This document shows positions 50,169 to 58,570 of a DNA stretch of 64,000 nucleotides, piece after piece. Location: contig CAWEYW010000007.1 of NCBI GenBank assembly GCA_963813415.1, positions 372,001 through 436,000 of the forward strand. The letters are read 5' to 3'. Each line of letters begins with the position of its first letter. Positions within the stretch are counted from its first letter, which is position 1. The translations under genes were made by a program, and so were the position numbers. The stretch is from CAIWHR01 sp963813415 (GTDB lineage: Bacteria; Pseudomonadota; Gammaproteobacteria; Burkholderiales; Casimicrobiaceae). The notes beneath the pieces are model-generated. The model did not search any database. It worked only from the letters and a program-made list of their open reading frames with translations, and was not told where the DNA came from.

Positions 50169-51044
50169 GTGCATCCCGGGCCGGACCTCGAGACGGCGAT
50201 CCTCGCCGCACTGGGGATCGCCGGCGGCGCGGCAGCGTGGACTGCGGCCGGTCATGGCAGCTTCAGCGAGACCCGGCGCCTCGACTGCGCCGCGGGCCGT
50301 TTCTTCGTGAAGACGGGACCGCGCACGCGCCAGCCCATCTTCGACGGCGAAGCGGCCGGGCTCGCCGCGCTGGCAGGAGCAGATGCGATCCGCGTGCCCA
50401 CCGTCGCTGCTGTCGGCGTGACCGAGCAGCATGCGTTCCTCGTGCTCGAATGGCTCGACCTGGCGCCCGGTGGCCGCGACGCGCACCTGGGGCGGGGGCT
50501 CGCCACGCTGCACGCCTGCACGCACCGCAGCTTCGGCTGGAGCCGCGACAACACCATCGGCAGCACGCCGCAGGAGAACGCCTGGTCGACGCACTGGCCG
50601 GCGTTCTTCCGGGACCGGCGCCTGGCGCCGCAACTGCGCCGCGCGGGCATCGCCGGCGCACCCGAGCTGGTGCGCCAGGGTGAGCGCTTGCTCCCTCTCG
50701 TCGACGCGCTGCTGGAGGGCCATCCGGTCCGGCCTTCGCTGCTTCACGGCGATCTCTGGTCCGGGAACGCGGGCCGCCTGCACGACGGCACACCGGTCGT
50801 GTTCGACCCCGCGGTCTACTTCGGCGACAGCGAAGCGGACCTCGCCATGACCGAGCTTTTCGGCGGCTTCGACGCCAGCTTTCTTGCCGCGTATCGCGAG
50901 GCGCGGCCGCTCGACGAAGGCTATGCCCTGCGCCGCACGCTCTACAACCTGTATCACGTGCTGAACCACTTCAATCTTTTCGGCGGCAGTTACGCCGGGC
51001 AGGCGCTCGCCATGATCGCCCGGCTGCGCAGCGCCGTCCGCTGA
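50169..51044 (+). CDS. Fructosamine kinase family protein
   Basis: A 291-residue kinase-fold protein of the fructosamine/ketosamine-3-kinase family, which repairs glycated proteins in eukaryotes; bacterial relatives probably deglycate small molecules or proteins. GRFFVKTGPRTRQPIFDGEA (ATP-binding Lys), LLHGDLWSGNAGRLHDGTPV (catalytic loop), FDPAVYFGDSEADLAMTELF (metal motif) are clear, as is FGWSRDNTIGSTPQ. The start is GTG 50169, one base after the VWA stop. Confidence 0.9.
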   Translation: MHPGPDLETAILAALGIAGGAAAWTAAGHGSFSETRRLDCAAGRFFVKTGPRTRQPIFDGEAAGLAALAGADAIRVPTVAAVGVTEQHAFLVLEWLDLAPGGRDAHLGRGLATLHACTHRSFGWSRDNTIGSTPQENAWSTHWPAFFRDRRLAPQLRRAGIAGAPELVRQGERLLPLVDALLEGHPVRPSLLHGDLWSGNAGRLHDGTPVVFDPAVYFGDSEADLAMTELFGGFDASFLAAYREARPLDEGYALRRTLYNLYHVLNHFNLFGGSYAGQALAMIARLRSAVR

Positions 51045-51243
51045 CCGCCGAGGGATCGCGGCCGGCGCGCGGCCGCGCGGCGTCTCTCTCCACCGGGCGT
51101 AGCGATCGGCACGCCGATGCATCCAATCGCCGCTCCGCCGCGTACATGCGACACGGCCGGAAGGCGTCAGCGCATTGCGTGACCCGGAAAGCCGCCGGCG
51201 CCCGCGCACGGCGCCGCCCGTGAACGTTCCGAGGAGATTCGTC

Positions 51244-52788
51244 ATGTCCCGTGTTCTCAGCCTGCCCGTTTTCCGGCGTGCCCTGGGCCCGATGCTGGTC
51301 GCCAGTGCCGTCGCCGCTGCATGGACCCCGCCGGCGCACGCGTCCAGTCATCGCGAGGCGCCCTTCATCGCCGGCTTGCCGAGGGTCGATGCCACCGACT
51401 TCTACATGTTCCGCAGCTACGAGCCGGGCCGCGACGGCTACGTGGTCATGGTCGCCAACTACATCCCGCTGCAGGATGCCTATGGCGGACCGAACTTCTT
51501 CAAGATGGATCCGAATGCCCTGTACGAGATCCACGTCAGCAACGATGGGGGCGCGCGCGAGAACCTGACGTTCCAGTTCCGCTTTCAGAACGTGAACGAC
51601 GACAATCAGCTCACCGTCGGTGGCAAGAAGGTGTCGATCCCGCTGGTGCAGAACGGATCGAAGGACGTGAACGCGCCGAATGATCCGGCGCTCAACGTGC
51701 ACGAGCAGTACACCGTGGACGTCATCCGCGGGCCGCGCCGCAGCGGCAACCGGCAGTCGGTGATGAACCTCACCACGGGCACCGCCACGTTCGACAAGCC
51801 CGTCGACAACATCGGCATGAAGACGATTGCCGATTACATCCGGTATGCGAACCGGCATGTTTGGGATGTCGCCATTCCGGGCTGCACGGGCGTCGGCCGG
51901 GTGTTCGTCGGTCAGCGCAAGGACCCGTTCGTGGTCAATCTCGGCGAGACCTTCGACCTCGTGAACATCAAGTATCCCGCCGTCGAGCTCAACCCCGCGG
52001 CCGAGTTCGCGACGGTGGATACGCTGTCCGACAAGAACGTCACGTCGATCATCATGGAGGTGCCGATCGCGTGCCTGACCGAGGGCAAGGGCAATATCGT
52101 CGGCGCATGGACGACCGCGAGCCTGCCGGCGAACCAGGTGCTCGCGGCCGCCCCGGGTGGCGGGCTCGATCCCACCACGCAGAGCGGTGAATACGTCCAG
52201 GTGTCGCGTCTCGGAATGCCGCTGGTGAACGAGGTCGTCATCGGGCTCAAGGACAAGAACCGGTTCAATGCGAGCGAGCCCAAGGACGACGGCCAGTTTG
52301 CCGACTACGTCACCAATCCAACGCTCCCCGCACTGCTCGAGATCCTGTTCGGTAAAGCCGGCGTGAAGGCGCCCACCAATTTCCCGCGCACCGATCTCGT
52401 GGCGGCATTCCTGACCGGTGTACCCGGGCTCAACCAGCCGGCAAACGTGGTTGGATCGGAGATGCTGCGTCTCAACACCGCGATCGCGCCGACGCCCAAA
52501 GGTGCGCAGAAGCGCCTGGGGGTGCTGGGCGGCGACAACGCCGGGTTCCCGAACGGCCGGCGGCCCGGCGACGACGTGGTCGACATCGAGCTGCGGGTGG
52601 CGATGGGTGCGCTGTGCACGCTGGCGATCGGCGGCTGCACGCCGGCGGATGCGCCGGCCGGAGCCCTCAAGTACACCGATGGGGCGTACATCTCCGACGC
52701 GTATTTCTCCGCGGACTTTCCCTTCCTGCGGGCGCCGATCCCGGGATCGCCCAATCCCGACGATCCGCTGAAGGCCCGCAAACGCTGA
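51244..52788 (+). CDS. DUF4331 family exported protein
   Basis: A 514-residue protein with a signal peptide (ending at PPAHASS) and the DUF4331 start SSHREAPFIAGLPRVDATDF followed by YMFRSYEPGRDGYVVMVANY. Further segments IPLQDAYGGPNFFKMDPNAL, NEVVIGLKDKNRFNASEPKD and GRRPGDDVVDIELRVAMGAL are typical. Probably periplasmic or secreted; function unknown. ATG 51244 follows GAGGAGA. The preceding 199 bases contain no gene and no clear promoter. It is the first gene of a three-gene set with a TPR protein and a HupE/UreJ-like membrane protein. Confidence 0.88.
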   Translation: MSRVLSLPVFRRALGPMLVASAVAAAWTPPAHASSHREAPFIAGLPRVDATDFYMFRSYEPGRDGYVVMVANYIPLQDAYGGPNFFKMDPNALYEIHVSNDGGARENLTFQFRFQNVNDDNQLTVGGKKVSIPLVQNGSKDVNAPNDPALNVHEQYTVDVIRGPRRSGNRQSVMNLTTGTATFDKPVDNIGMKTIADYIRYANRHVWDVAIPGCTGVGRVFVGQRKDPFVVNLGETFDLVNIKYPAVELNPAAEFATVDTLSDKNVTSIIMEVPIACLTEGKGNIVGAWTTASLPANQVLAAAPGGGLDPTTQSGEYVQVSRLGMPLVNEVVIGLKDKNRFNASEPKDDGQFADYVTNPTLPALLEILFGKAGVKAPTNFPRTDLVAAFLTGVPGLNQPANVVGSEMLRLNTAIAPTPKGAQKRLGVLGGDNAGFPNGRRPGDDVVDIELRVAMGALCTLAIGGCTPADAPAGALKYTDGAYISDAYFSADFPFLRAPIPGSPNPDDPLKARKR

Positions 52789-52808
52789 ACGCGGTTTGCG
52801 GTTCGGCA

Positions 52809-52842
52809 GCGGTGCCGCATTCCGTCCGGGATGCGGCACCGC
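52809..52842. other. Long perfect stem-loop between DUF4331 and TPR genes
   Basis: GCGGTGCCGCAT at 52809-52820 is matched exactly by ATGCGGCACCGC at 52831-52842, with a 10-base loop (TCCGTCCGGG) that can itself extend the stem. There is no T-tract. In the mRNA this would be a very stable hairpin 20 bases after the first stop. It could partly terminate or protect the upstream message. Confidence 0.75.
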
Positions 52843-52876
52843 ATGGGTCCACATTCGATTGCACGAGGACGATGCC

Positions 52877-54085
52877 ATGCTCCGTTCCCACTCACCGGCG
52901 ATGGCTGCCGGCCTCTTCGTCGCCATCCTGTCGCTCGCCGGTTTGGTCACGCCGGTGCAGGCGGTACCCTACACGCCCGCGTCCGACGACGTGGTGCTCG
53001 AACGCCTGCCGGAGAAGCTCGATCCCTCGCTGGCGGAGCTCAAGCGCCTGCGCATGGCACTGGTGCGGCGTCCGAACGACACCACCCTCGCCGCGCGCCT
53101 CGCCCGGCGGGCGATCGAAGCGTCACGCGAGACGGGTGATCCACGTTTTCTCGGGCAGGCGCAGGCGGCGCTCGCGCCATGGTGGCAAGCGGCGGATGCG
53201 CCCGCGGACATCGTCGTGCTGCGCGCCACCATCCGCCAGAGCCTGCACGACTTTCCGGCGGCGCTGCGCGATCTCGACCATGTGCTGGCAGTCGCGCCCA
53301 CGCACGCCCAGGCGCGCCTCACCCGCGCCACCATTCTGACGGTCGTCGGCCGTTACGCTGACGCGATCCGCGATTGCGATGCCCTGTCGCCCGTCACGAC
53401 CGAGCTCGTGGTCGCCGCCTGCCGTGCGGCACCGGCGAGCCTCGATGGCGCGGCCGCGGACGCGTACGCAACCCTCGTGCAAGCCCTGCAGCAGAGCCGC
53501 CGCGTCACGCCCGATCTGGCCTCGTGGACCCACACGCTGGCCGCGGAGATTGCCGCACGGCGCGGTGACGCCGAAGCGGCGGAAACACATTTCCGGCAGG
53601 GGCTCGCGGCCGATCCGCGTGATGCGTATGTGCGCGGCGCCTTCGCCGATTTCCTCCTCGATCGTGGGCGTCCACGCGAGGCCGCCGCGCTGGTGGCGAC
53701 CGATCTGCGCAACGATGCCCTGCTCCTCCGGCGCGCGCTGGCGGAAGCGCAGTTCGCGGACGCGACCACGGCGGAACGGCGCGTCGCCGCCGGGCATCGC
53801 GACGACCTCGCCGCGCGCTTCGCCGCGTCGCGGGCCCGTGGCGATGTCGTGCATCGCCGGGAAGAGGCGCGCTACGCCCTCGCGCTGGAAGGCAATGCGC
53901 CGCGCGCGCTGACGCTCGCACGCGCCAACTGGGACGTGCAACGCGAACCCGCGGACCTGCGCATCCTGGCGGAGGCCGCCCGTGCGGTGGGCGACACGGC
54001 GGCGCTCGATCTCGTGCGCCGCTGGCAGCAAGTGCATCGGCTCGCCGATGCAGCCGTGATCGCTGCGCTCGGGGAGGTACGATGA
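52877..54085 (+). CDS. Exported tetratricopeptide-repeat protein
   Basis: A 402-residue protein with signal peptide (AAGLFVAILSLAGLVTPVQA) and a helical TPR array: LRRALLDLDHVLAVAPTHAQ-type repeats (ALRDLDHVLAVAPTHAQARL), GDAEAAETHFRQGLAADPRD and RGRPREAAALVATDLRNDA. It is probably a periplasmic scaffold. ATG 52877 has GAGGA upstream. Its stop overlaps the start of the HupE-like gene (ATGA), so the two are translationally coupled. Confidence 0.82.
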   Translation: MLRSHSPAMAAGLFVAILSLAGLVTPVQAVPYTPASDDVVLERLPEKLDPSLAELKRLRMALVRRPNDTTLAARLARRAIEASRETGDPRFLGQAQAALAPWWQAADAPADIVVLRATIRQSLHDFPAALRDLDHVLAVAPTHAQARLTRATILTVVGRYADAIRDCDALSPVTTELVVAACRAAPASLDGAAADAYATLVQALQQSRRVTPDLASWTHTLAAEIAARRGDAEAAETHFRQGLAADPRDAYVRGAFADFLLDRGRPREAAALVATDLRNDALLLRRALAEAQFADATTAERRVAAGHRDDLAARFAASRARGDVVHRREEARYALALEGNAPRALTLARANWDVQREPADLRILAEAARAVGDTAALDLVRRWQQVHRLADAAVIAALGEVR

Positions 54086-55227
54086 ACCGCCGCGGCCGGA
54101 TGTTCATCGCCCTCGCTGCGATCCTGTTCGCGACGTCGGCCTGCGCGCACAAGCCGAGCGACAGCTACCTGACGTTGCAGCGCGACGGCGCGTCGCTGCG
54201 CGGGCAATGGGACATCGCGTTGCGCGATCTCGATGCCGCCATCGGCCTCGACACGAATGGCGACGGCGACATCACGTGGGGCGAGCTGCGCGCGCGGCAG
54301 GCGGACATCGCCGCGTACGCCCTGGCGCGGCTCGCGCTACGCTCCGGCGGCGAGCCCTGCGTGCTGCGTGCCGGGCCGCCGCGCGTCGATCACCACACCG
54401 ACGGCAGCTACGCGGTCCTCGCCCTCGACGGGACATGCGCCGCCGATGGGCCGACGCTCAACGTGCACTACGCGCTGCTGTTCGACATCGATCCGCAGCA
54501 CCGTGGCCTGCTGCAGTTCGTGGAGCACGGCGCGAGCCGCAGCACGGTGTTCACCGCGGACCGCGCGCAACAGGTGGTCGGTGGGGATGCCGGCAGTGCG
54601 CTCGGGCAATTCGCAACCTACGTGCGCGAAGGCGTGTGGCACATCTGGCTCGGCTTCGACCACATCCTGTTCCTCTTGTCGCTGCTGCTGCCTGCCGTGT
54701 TGGTCCGGCGCAACCTCTCGTGGCAACCCACCGCGTCGTTTCGCCATGCGTTCGTCGGCGTGGCCAAGGTCGTCACCGCGTTCACCGCCGCGCATTCGAT
54801 CACGCTGTCGCTCGCCGCACTGGGGGTGATCGCCTTGCCGTCGCGCTGGGTCGAATCGGCGATCGCGGCATCGGTCGTGCTCGCGGCACTCAACAACCTC
54901 CGGCCGCTGGTCGGCGAATCGCGCTGGATTGCGGCGTTCGCCTTCGGCTTGATCCATGGGTTCGGCTTCGCGGGGGCGCTGCAGGACCTCGGGTTACCGA
55001 CCGGATCGCTCGCACTCTCGCTCGCCGGGTTCAATGTCGGCGTGGAACTCGGGCAGCTCGCGATCGTCGCCGTGTTCCTGCCGCTCGCGTACGCAGCGCG
55101 CGCGACGCTCATGTATCGGCGGGTTGCGCTTGGCGGCGGCTCTGCCGCGATCGCCGCGATCGCGGCGGTATGGCTCGTCGAGCGCGTGTTCGACGTGCCG
55201 GTATTTGCCGCGCTCGCCGCGTCGTGA
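54082..55227 (+). CDS. HupE/UreJ-like membrane protein with periplasmic N-terminal domain
   Basis: A 381-residue protein. Signal or first helix (MFIALAAILFATSACAHKPS), then a roughly 170-residue extracytoplasmic domain containing an EF-hand-like loop DTNGDGDITWGEL (residues about 58-70), then HupE/UreJ_2-type helices with histidines: WLGFDHILFLLSLLLPAVLV, AFTAAHSITLSLAALGVIAL and GLIHGFGFAGALQDLGLP. HupE relatives transport nickel or cobalt, but this long form with a DUF4331/TPR partnership has no assigned substrate. It converges on modC with three bases between the stops. Confidence 0.82.
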   Translation: MNRRGRMFIALAAILFATSACAHKPSDSYLTLQRDGASLRGQWDIALRDLDAAIGLDTNGDGDITWGELRARQADIAAYALARLALRSGGEPCVLRAGPPRVDHHTDGSYAVLALDGTCAADGPTLNVHYALLFDIDPQHRGLLQFVEHGASRSTVFTADRAQQVVGGDAGSALGQFATYVREGVWHIWLGFDHILFLLSLLLPAVLVRRNLSWQPTASFRHAFVGVAKVVTAFTAAHSITLSLAALGVIALPSRWVESAIAASVVLAALNNLRPLVGESRWIAAFAFGLIHGFGFAGALQDLGLPTGSLALSLAGFNVGVELGQLAIVAVFLPLAYAARATLMYRRVALGGGSAAIAAIAAVWLVERVFDVPVFAALAAS

Positions 55228-55230
55228 GCG

Positions 55231-56391
55231 CTAGAGCAGCGGACTGCGGGTGGGCTCGGCCGGCGCTTCCTCGGGCACTTCCTGCCATGGCATCACGTGG
55301 ATCCCGCTGGCGAGGAGGGAGACGCCCACCGGCTCGCCCTTCGCCAGCCGATTGCGACCGGCGACGTGCATCGAGACGGAGGTGTGCAGCGCCATCTCGG
55401 GCCGGCCATTCACGTGGATGGTCAGGTCGGCCTGGCTGCCGAGAGGAATGAACTCGGCAATGACGCCCTGCACCGGGTTCTCGTGCTCGCCGCGCGACGG
55501 TCGATCGCGCCGGTGCAGGATCACCGCGTCGGCCGGAACGGCCCAAGCGACCCGCGCGTTCGGCTCGAAGCCCGGGGCGTGACGCGCCTCGAGCTGCACG
55601 CCCTCCCAGTCGAGGAATGTCGCAACCTTGCCCGGGGGTTGCGCGGCGATCCGCGCGCTGAACACGTTTTTCATGTCCACCAGACGCGCGACGAGCACGC
55701 TGGCGGGGCGGGTCATGACCCGGAACGGCTCGCCCTGCTGCAGCGTGCGGCCGCGATGGAGGATGCACAGCTCGTCGGCGAGCATGGCGGCCTCGTCGAG
55801 ATCGTGGGTGACCAGCACGACCGGCATCTCGAGCTGGGTGCGCATCTCGGCGAGTTCGAGATAGAGCTTGCGGCGCGTGACGCGATCGACGGCCGCGAAG
55901 GGCTCGTCCAGCAGCAGCACGTCCGGATCACGGGCGAGCGCGCGAGCCACCGCGACGCGCTGCTGCTGTCCGCCCGACAGTTCCGCCGGGCGGCGGCGAT
56001 TGAGACCGCCGAGGCGCACGCGCACCAGCAGCGCCCGCGCGCGCTTGCTGCGCTCGCGCGCCGGGACGTGCGACATCGCCGCGATCACGTTCTCCTCGGC
56101 GGTCAGGTGCGGAAACAGCGCGTAGTTCTGGAACACGAACCCGACCTTGCGCCGCTGCGGCGCGAGGGCGATGCGCTGGCTGGTGTCGAGCCAGGTGGCG
56201 CCCCGGCAGATCACGCGTCCGCGCTCCGGCTGATGCAGGCCGGCGATCGCGCGCAGGATGGTCGTCTTGCCGCTGCCGGAGGGCCCGACGAGCGCCAGCA
56301 CGCGCCCGGGCGGGCATTTGAACGTCGCCCGCAACGGGATCGGTGCCTGCTGGGCAATGCGCACGTCGAGGCCGTTGTCGGGCGTGTCCAT
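55231..56391 (-). CDS. modC: Molybdate ABC transporter ATP-binding protein ModC
   Basis: ATPase of the molybdate importer, 386 residues. Walker A LALVGPSGSGKTTILRAIAG, Q-loop VFQNYALFPHLTAEENV, signature LSGGQQQRVAVARALARDPD, Walker B LLLDEPFAAVDRVTRRKL and switch His VTHDLDEAAML are clear. The C-terminal region after residue 240 is a TOBE/Mop-like domain. ATG 56391 begins two bases after the modB stop; the longer frame is modB's shadow. Confidence 0.88.
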   Translation of the reverse strand: MDTPDNGLDVRIAQQAPIPLRATFKCPPGRVLALVGPSGSGKTTILRAIAGLHQPERGRVICRGATWLDTSQRIALAPQRRKVGFVFQNYALFPHLTAEENVIAAMSHVPARERSKRARALLVRVRLGGLNRRRPAELSGGQQQRVAVARALARDPDVLLLDEPFAAVDRVTRRKLYLELAEMRTQLEMPVVLVTHDLDEAAMLADELCILHRGRTLQQGEPFRVMTRPASVLVARLVDMKNVFSARIAAQPPGKVATFLDWEGVQLEARHAPGFEPNARVAWAVPADAVILHRRDRPSRGEHENPVQGVIAEFIPLGSQADLTIHVNGRPEMALHTSVSMHVAGRNRLAKGEPVGVSLLASGIHVMPWQEVPEEAPAEPTRSPLL

Positions 56392-56393
56392 CG

Positions 56394-57059
56394 TCAGCGC
56401 CGCAGCGATCGGCGGGCGGTGGTCGCATAGACCGCGATGATCGCGACGAGCGACATCGCGAGCAGCGTTGCCGCCATGGTGCCCGCCGCACGATCGTCGA
56501 AGGCCTGCACGCGATCGTAGATGGCAACCGCGACAGTCCGCGTCTCGCCGGCGATGTTGCCGCCGACCATCAGCACGACCCCGAACTCGCCGAGCGTATG
56601 TGCGAACGTCAGCACCAGCGCCGAGGCGATGCCGGGCCATGCGAGCGGCAGCTCGATCCGGCTGAAGATCTGCCACGGCCGCAATCCGCTGCACGCGGCG
56701 GCGTCACGCACGTCGCGCGAGATCGCCTCGAATGCGCGCTGCATCGGCTGGATCGCGAACGGCAGGTTCACCACGATGGAGGCGAGCACGAGGCCGGAGA
56801 ACGTGAACACGAGCGGCCTGCCCGCGAGCCACTCGTGCAGGCGACCCACGGGCGAATGGCCACCCATCGCCAGCAGGAGGTAGTAGCCGAGCACGGTTGG
56901 CGGAAGCACGAGCGGCAAGGCCAGCAGGGCCTCGACGACGGTCTTGCCGCGAAAGTGGCGCCACGCGAGCGCGCGCCCGAGCAGGATGCCGATGGGCGCG
57001 AGGATCGCTGCCGTCCATGCCGCGAGCTTGAGCGAGAGGAGGAGCGCCGACCAGTCCAT
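56394..57059 (-). CDS. modB: Molybdate ABC transporter permease ModB
   Basis: A 221-residue inner-membrane permease. Five helices and the EAA loop AACSGLRPWQIFSRIELPLA are visible, with ALAWRHFRGKTVVEALLALP, LVLPPTVLGYYLLLAMGG and TLGEFGVVLMVGGNI typical of ModB/CysTW relatives. It overlaps nothing and is separated from modA by two bases. Confidence 0.92.
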   Translation of the reverse strand: MDWSALLLSLKLAAWTAAILAPIGILLGRALAWRHFRGKTVVEALLALPLVLPPTVLGYYLLLAMGGHSPVGRLHEWLAGRPLVFTFSGLVLASIVVNLPFAIQPMQRAFEAISRDVRDAAACSGLRPWQIFSRIELPLAWPGIASALVLTFAHTLGEFGVVLMVGGNIAGETRTVAVAIYDRVQAFDDRAAGTMAATLLAMSLVAIIAVYATTARRSLRR

Positions 57060-57061
57060 CG

Positions 57062-57859
57062 CTACTGCACCGGGATGGCGAAGCCGTAGCGTGCGAGGAC
57101 GCCCCGCGCCCGCGAGCCCTGCAGGTAGCGATAGAAAGCGGTCGCCGTCGGGCCGGCATGCTTCATCAGCACCATGCGCTGGCGCAGCGGTGCATGCCAG
57201 CCTTCGGGGATGAGCGCGTGCCGCGTGCGGTTCGCGAGCGTTCCCGAACGCGCCTGCGCATACGAGATGATGCCCGCCTGGACCGTCGAGGTCATCGCGA
57301 ACTGCGCAGCCTGGGCGACATTCTCGCCGAGCACGAGCTTGCCCTGCAGCGGCGCCCAGAGGCCGGCATGCTCGAGCGCCTGCCGCGCGGCGCGGCCGTA
57401 CGGCGCGTGCTCCGGGTTGGCGATGGCGAAACGCGTGACGCGCCCGGCGGCGAGCGCGACGCGCAACCCGGCGAGTTGTTCATCGACCGCGACCGGCGAA
57501 TCGGTCGCGGCCACGAGGGCAATGCGGCCCACGGCATAGATGGCGCCTTCCCCTTGCGTCTTGCCATCGTGCACCAGTGCCCACACATAATCCTCGTCGG
57601 CCGACAGGAAAAGTTCGAACGGTGCGCCTTCGCTGATCTGCCGCCGGAAATTGCCCGACGAGCCGAAGGTGAGCTTCACGTGACGGCCCGTGTCGCGCGT
57701 GAAGAGGCCGGCGATTTCCTCCAGCGCGAACTGCAGGTCGGCGGCGGCCGCGATATTGGGTACATCGTCCGCGGCTGCGGCCGGCGCTGCCGGAAGCATC
57801 GCGGCGAAGGCGAGGGCGGCCACCAGCCGGACCATGCGTGCGATGCCATATGTGCCCAT
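57062..57859 (-). CDS. modA: Molybdate-binding periplasmic protein ModA
   Basis: Periplasmic oxyanion-binding protein, 265 residues. Signal peptide (VRLVAALAFAAMLPAAPAAA), then IAAAADLQFALEEIAGLFTR, VKLTFGSSGNFRRQISEGAP (oxyanion-contact Ser/Gly loop) and PFELFLSADEDYV. First gene of modABC. ATG 57859 or 57835 are both possible and neither has a Shine-Dalgarno. A TATATT box on the same strand (57875-57870) ends only 10 bases before ATG 57859, so the message may be nearly leaderless. Confidence 0.9.
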   Translation of the reverse strand: MGTYGIARMVRLVAALAFAAMLPAAPAAAADDVPNIAAAADLQFALEEIAGLFTRDTGRHVKLTFGSSGNFRRQISEGAPFELFLSADEDYVWALVHDGKTQGEGAIYAVGRIALVAATDSPVAVDEQLAGLRVALAAGRVTRFAIANPEHAPYGRAARQALEHAGLWAPLQGKLVLGENVAQAAQFAMTSTVQAGIISYAQARSGTLANRTRHALIPEGWHAPLRQRMVLMKHAGPTATAFYRYLQGSRARGVLARYGFAIPVQ

Positions 57860-57914
57860 CTGCGCCGCGAATATAGCGCACCTGCGCCGTCGCAACGGTT
57901 CCGCGTGCCACACC

Positions 57915-57920
57915 TATAAT
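57915..57920 (+). promoter_or_regulatory. Consensus -10 box for nikR
   Basis: A perfect TATAAT in the 95-base gap between the divergent modA and nikR genes lies 34 bases before the nikR ATG. The -35 region is poor. No GTAGGA/TCCTAC or GTATGA/TCATAC pair is seen here, so self-regulation by NikR is not indicated by this sequence. Confidence 0.45.
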
Positions 57921-57954
57921 GGCGGCGCGCGAAACTGCGCCGCCGGGAGATGCC

Positions 57955-58428
57955 ATGGAACGGATCACGATGTCCATCGAGGAAGGGCTCGCGCGCGAGT
58001 TCGACGCGCTGATCGAGGCCCGCGGCTACACCAGCCGGTCCGAGGCGATGCGCGACCTGTTGCGGCGTGAAGTCGAGGCGCACCGGATCGCCGAGGACGC
58101 CAAATCGCACTGCGTCGCGAGCCTCTCGTACGTGTACAACCATCATGCACGCGATCTGGCCGAGCGCCTGACGGAAGCGCAGCACGAGCGGCACGATCTC
58201 GTCGTCGCCACCATGCATGTCCACCTCGATCACGAGCATTGCCTGGAGAGCGTGGTGCTGAAGGGTCCTACGGCCGTGGTGCGCAGCTTCGCCGCGAAGG
58301 TGCAGGCGGAGCGCGGTGTGCGGCACGGCCAGATCAACCTCATCACCGTGCAGCCGGGCGACGCGCACCGCGTGCCGGGCTATCACCACCATCACCAGGG
58401 TCATCAGCACCTGATCCCGCGCTCGTAG
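57955..58428 (+). CDS. nikR: Nickel-responsive regulator NikR
   Basis: A 157-residue ribbon-helix-helix regulator that represses nickel-uptake genes when nickel is plentiful. The N-terminal ribbon-helix-helix (RITMSIEEGLAREFDALIEA) is followed by the ACT-like metal domain. The four nickel ligands align at His77, His88, His90 and Cys96 (VATMHVHLDHEHCLESVVLK). The C-terminus ends in a histidine-rich tail (YHHHHQGHQH) that could bind extra metal. The start follows GGGAGA. It is divergent from modABC and precedes a NiCoT nickel permease gene. Confidence 0.95.
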   Translation: MERITMSIEEGLAREFDALIEARGYTSRSEAMRDLLRREVEAHRIAEDAKSHCVASLSYVYNHHARDLAERLTEAQHERHDLVVATMHVHLDHEHCLESVVLKGPTAVVRSFAAKVQAERGVRHGQINLITVQPGDAHRVPGYHHHHQGHQHLIPRS

Positions 58429-58476
58429 GTCCCGCCAGGCAGGATCGGGCCGATGGCCGGTTCCGCCGCCGTGCCA

Positions 58477-58505
58477 TTGCCCTGCGTAGGAAGTTGTGTG
58501 ACAAT
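58477..58505 (+). promoter_or_regulatory. Candidate promoter of the nickel permease gene
   Basis: TTGCCC (58477-58482) and GACAAT (58500-58505) are separated by exactly 17 bases; each matches four of six consensus positions. The -10 half lies inside the NikR-like operator described next, so repressor binding would block it. Confidence 0.45.
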
Positions 58506-58513
58506 GTTCCTAC
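58486..58513. promoter_or_regulatory. NikR-like operator GTAGGA-N16-TCCTAC
   Basis: A perfect dyad with hexameric half-sites and a 16-base spacer, the same geometry as the E. coli NikR operator GTATGA-N16-TCATAC, differs by one symmetrical base per half-site. It lies 58 bases after the nikR stop and 57 before the NiCoT start and overlaps a 17-bp-spaced promoter. The geometry and the neighbouring nikR gene make NikR the likely ligand. Confidence 0.75.
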
Positions 58514-58570
58514 AGCGCTTCCCGGCGTGATCGGTTGCGCCGGCCCCACCTGCCTGCGGAGCAACCTGCT

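Noticed and set aside
50971..52950. 659-codon open frame on the minus strand
   Set aside because: Antisense to the DUF4331 gene, whose signal peptide, ribosome site and family motifs are clear.
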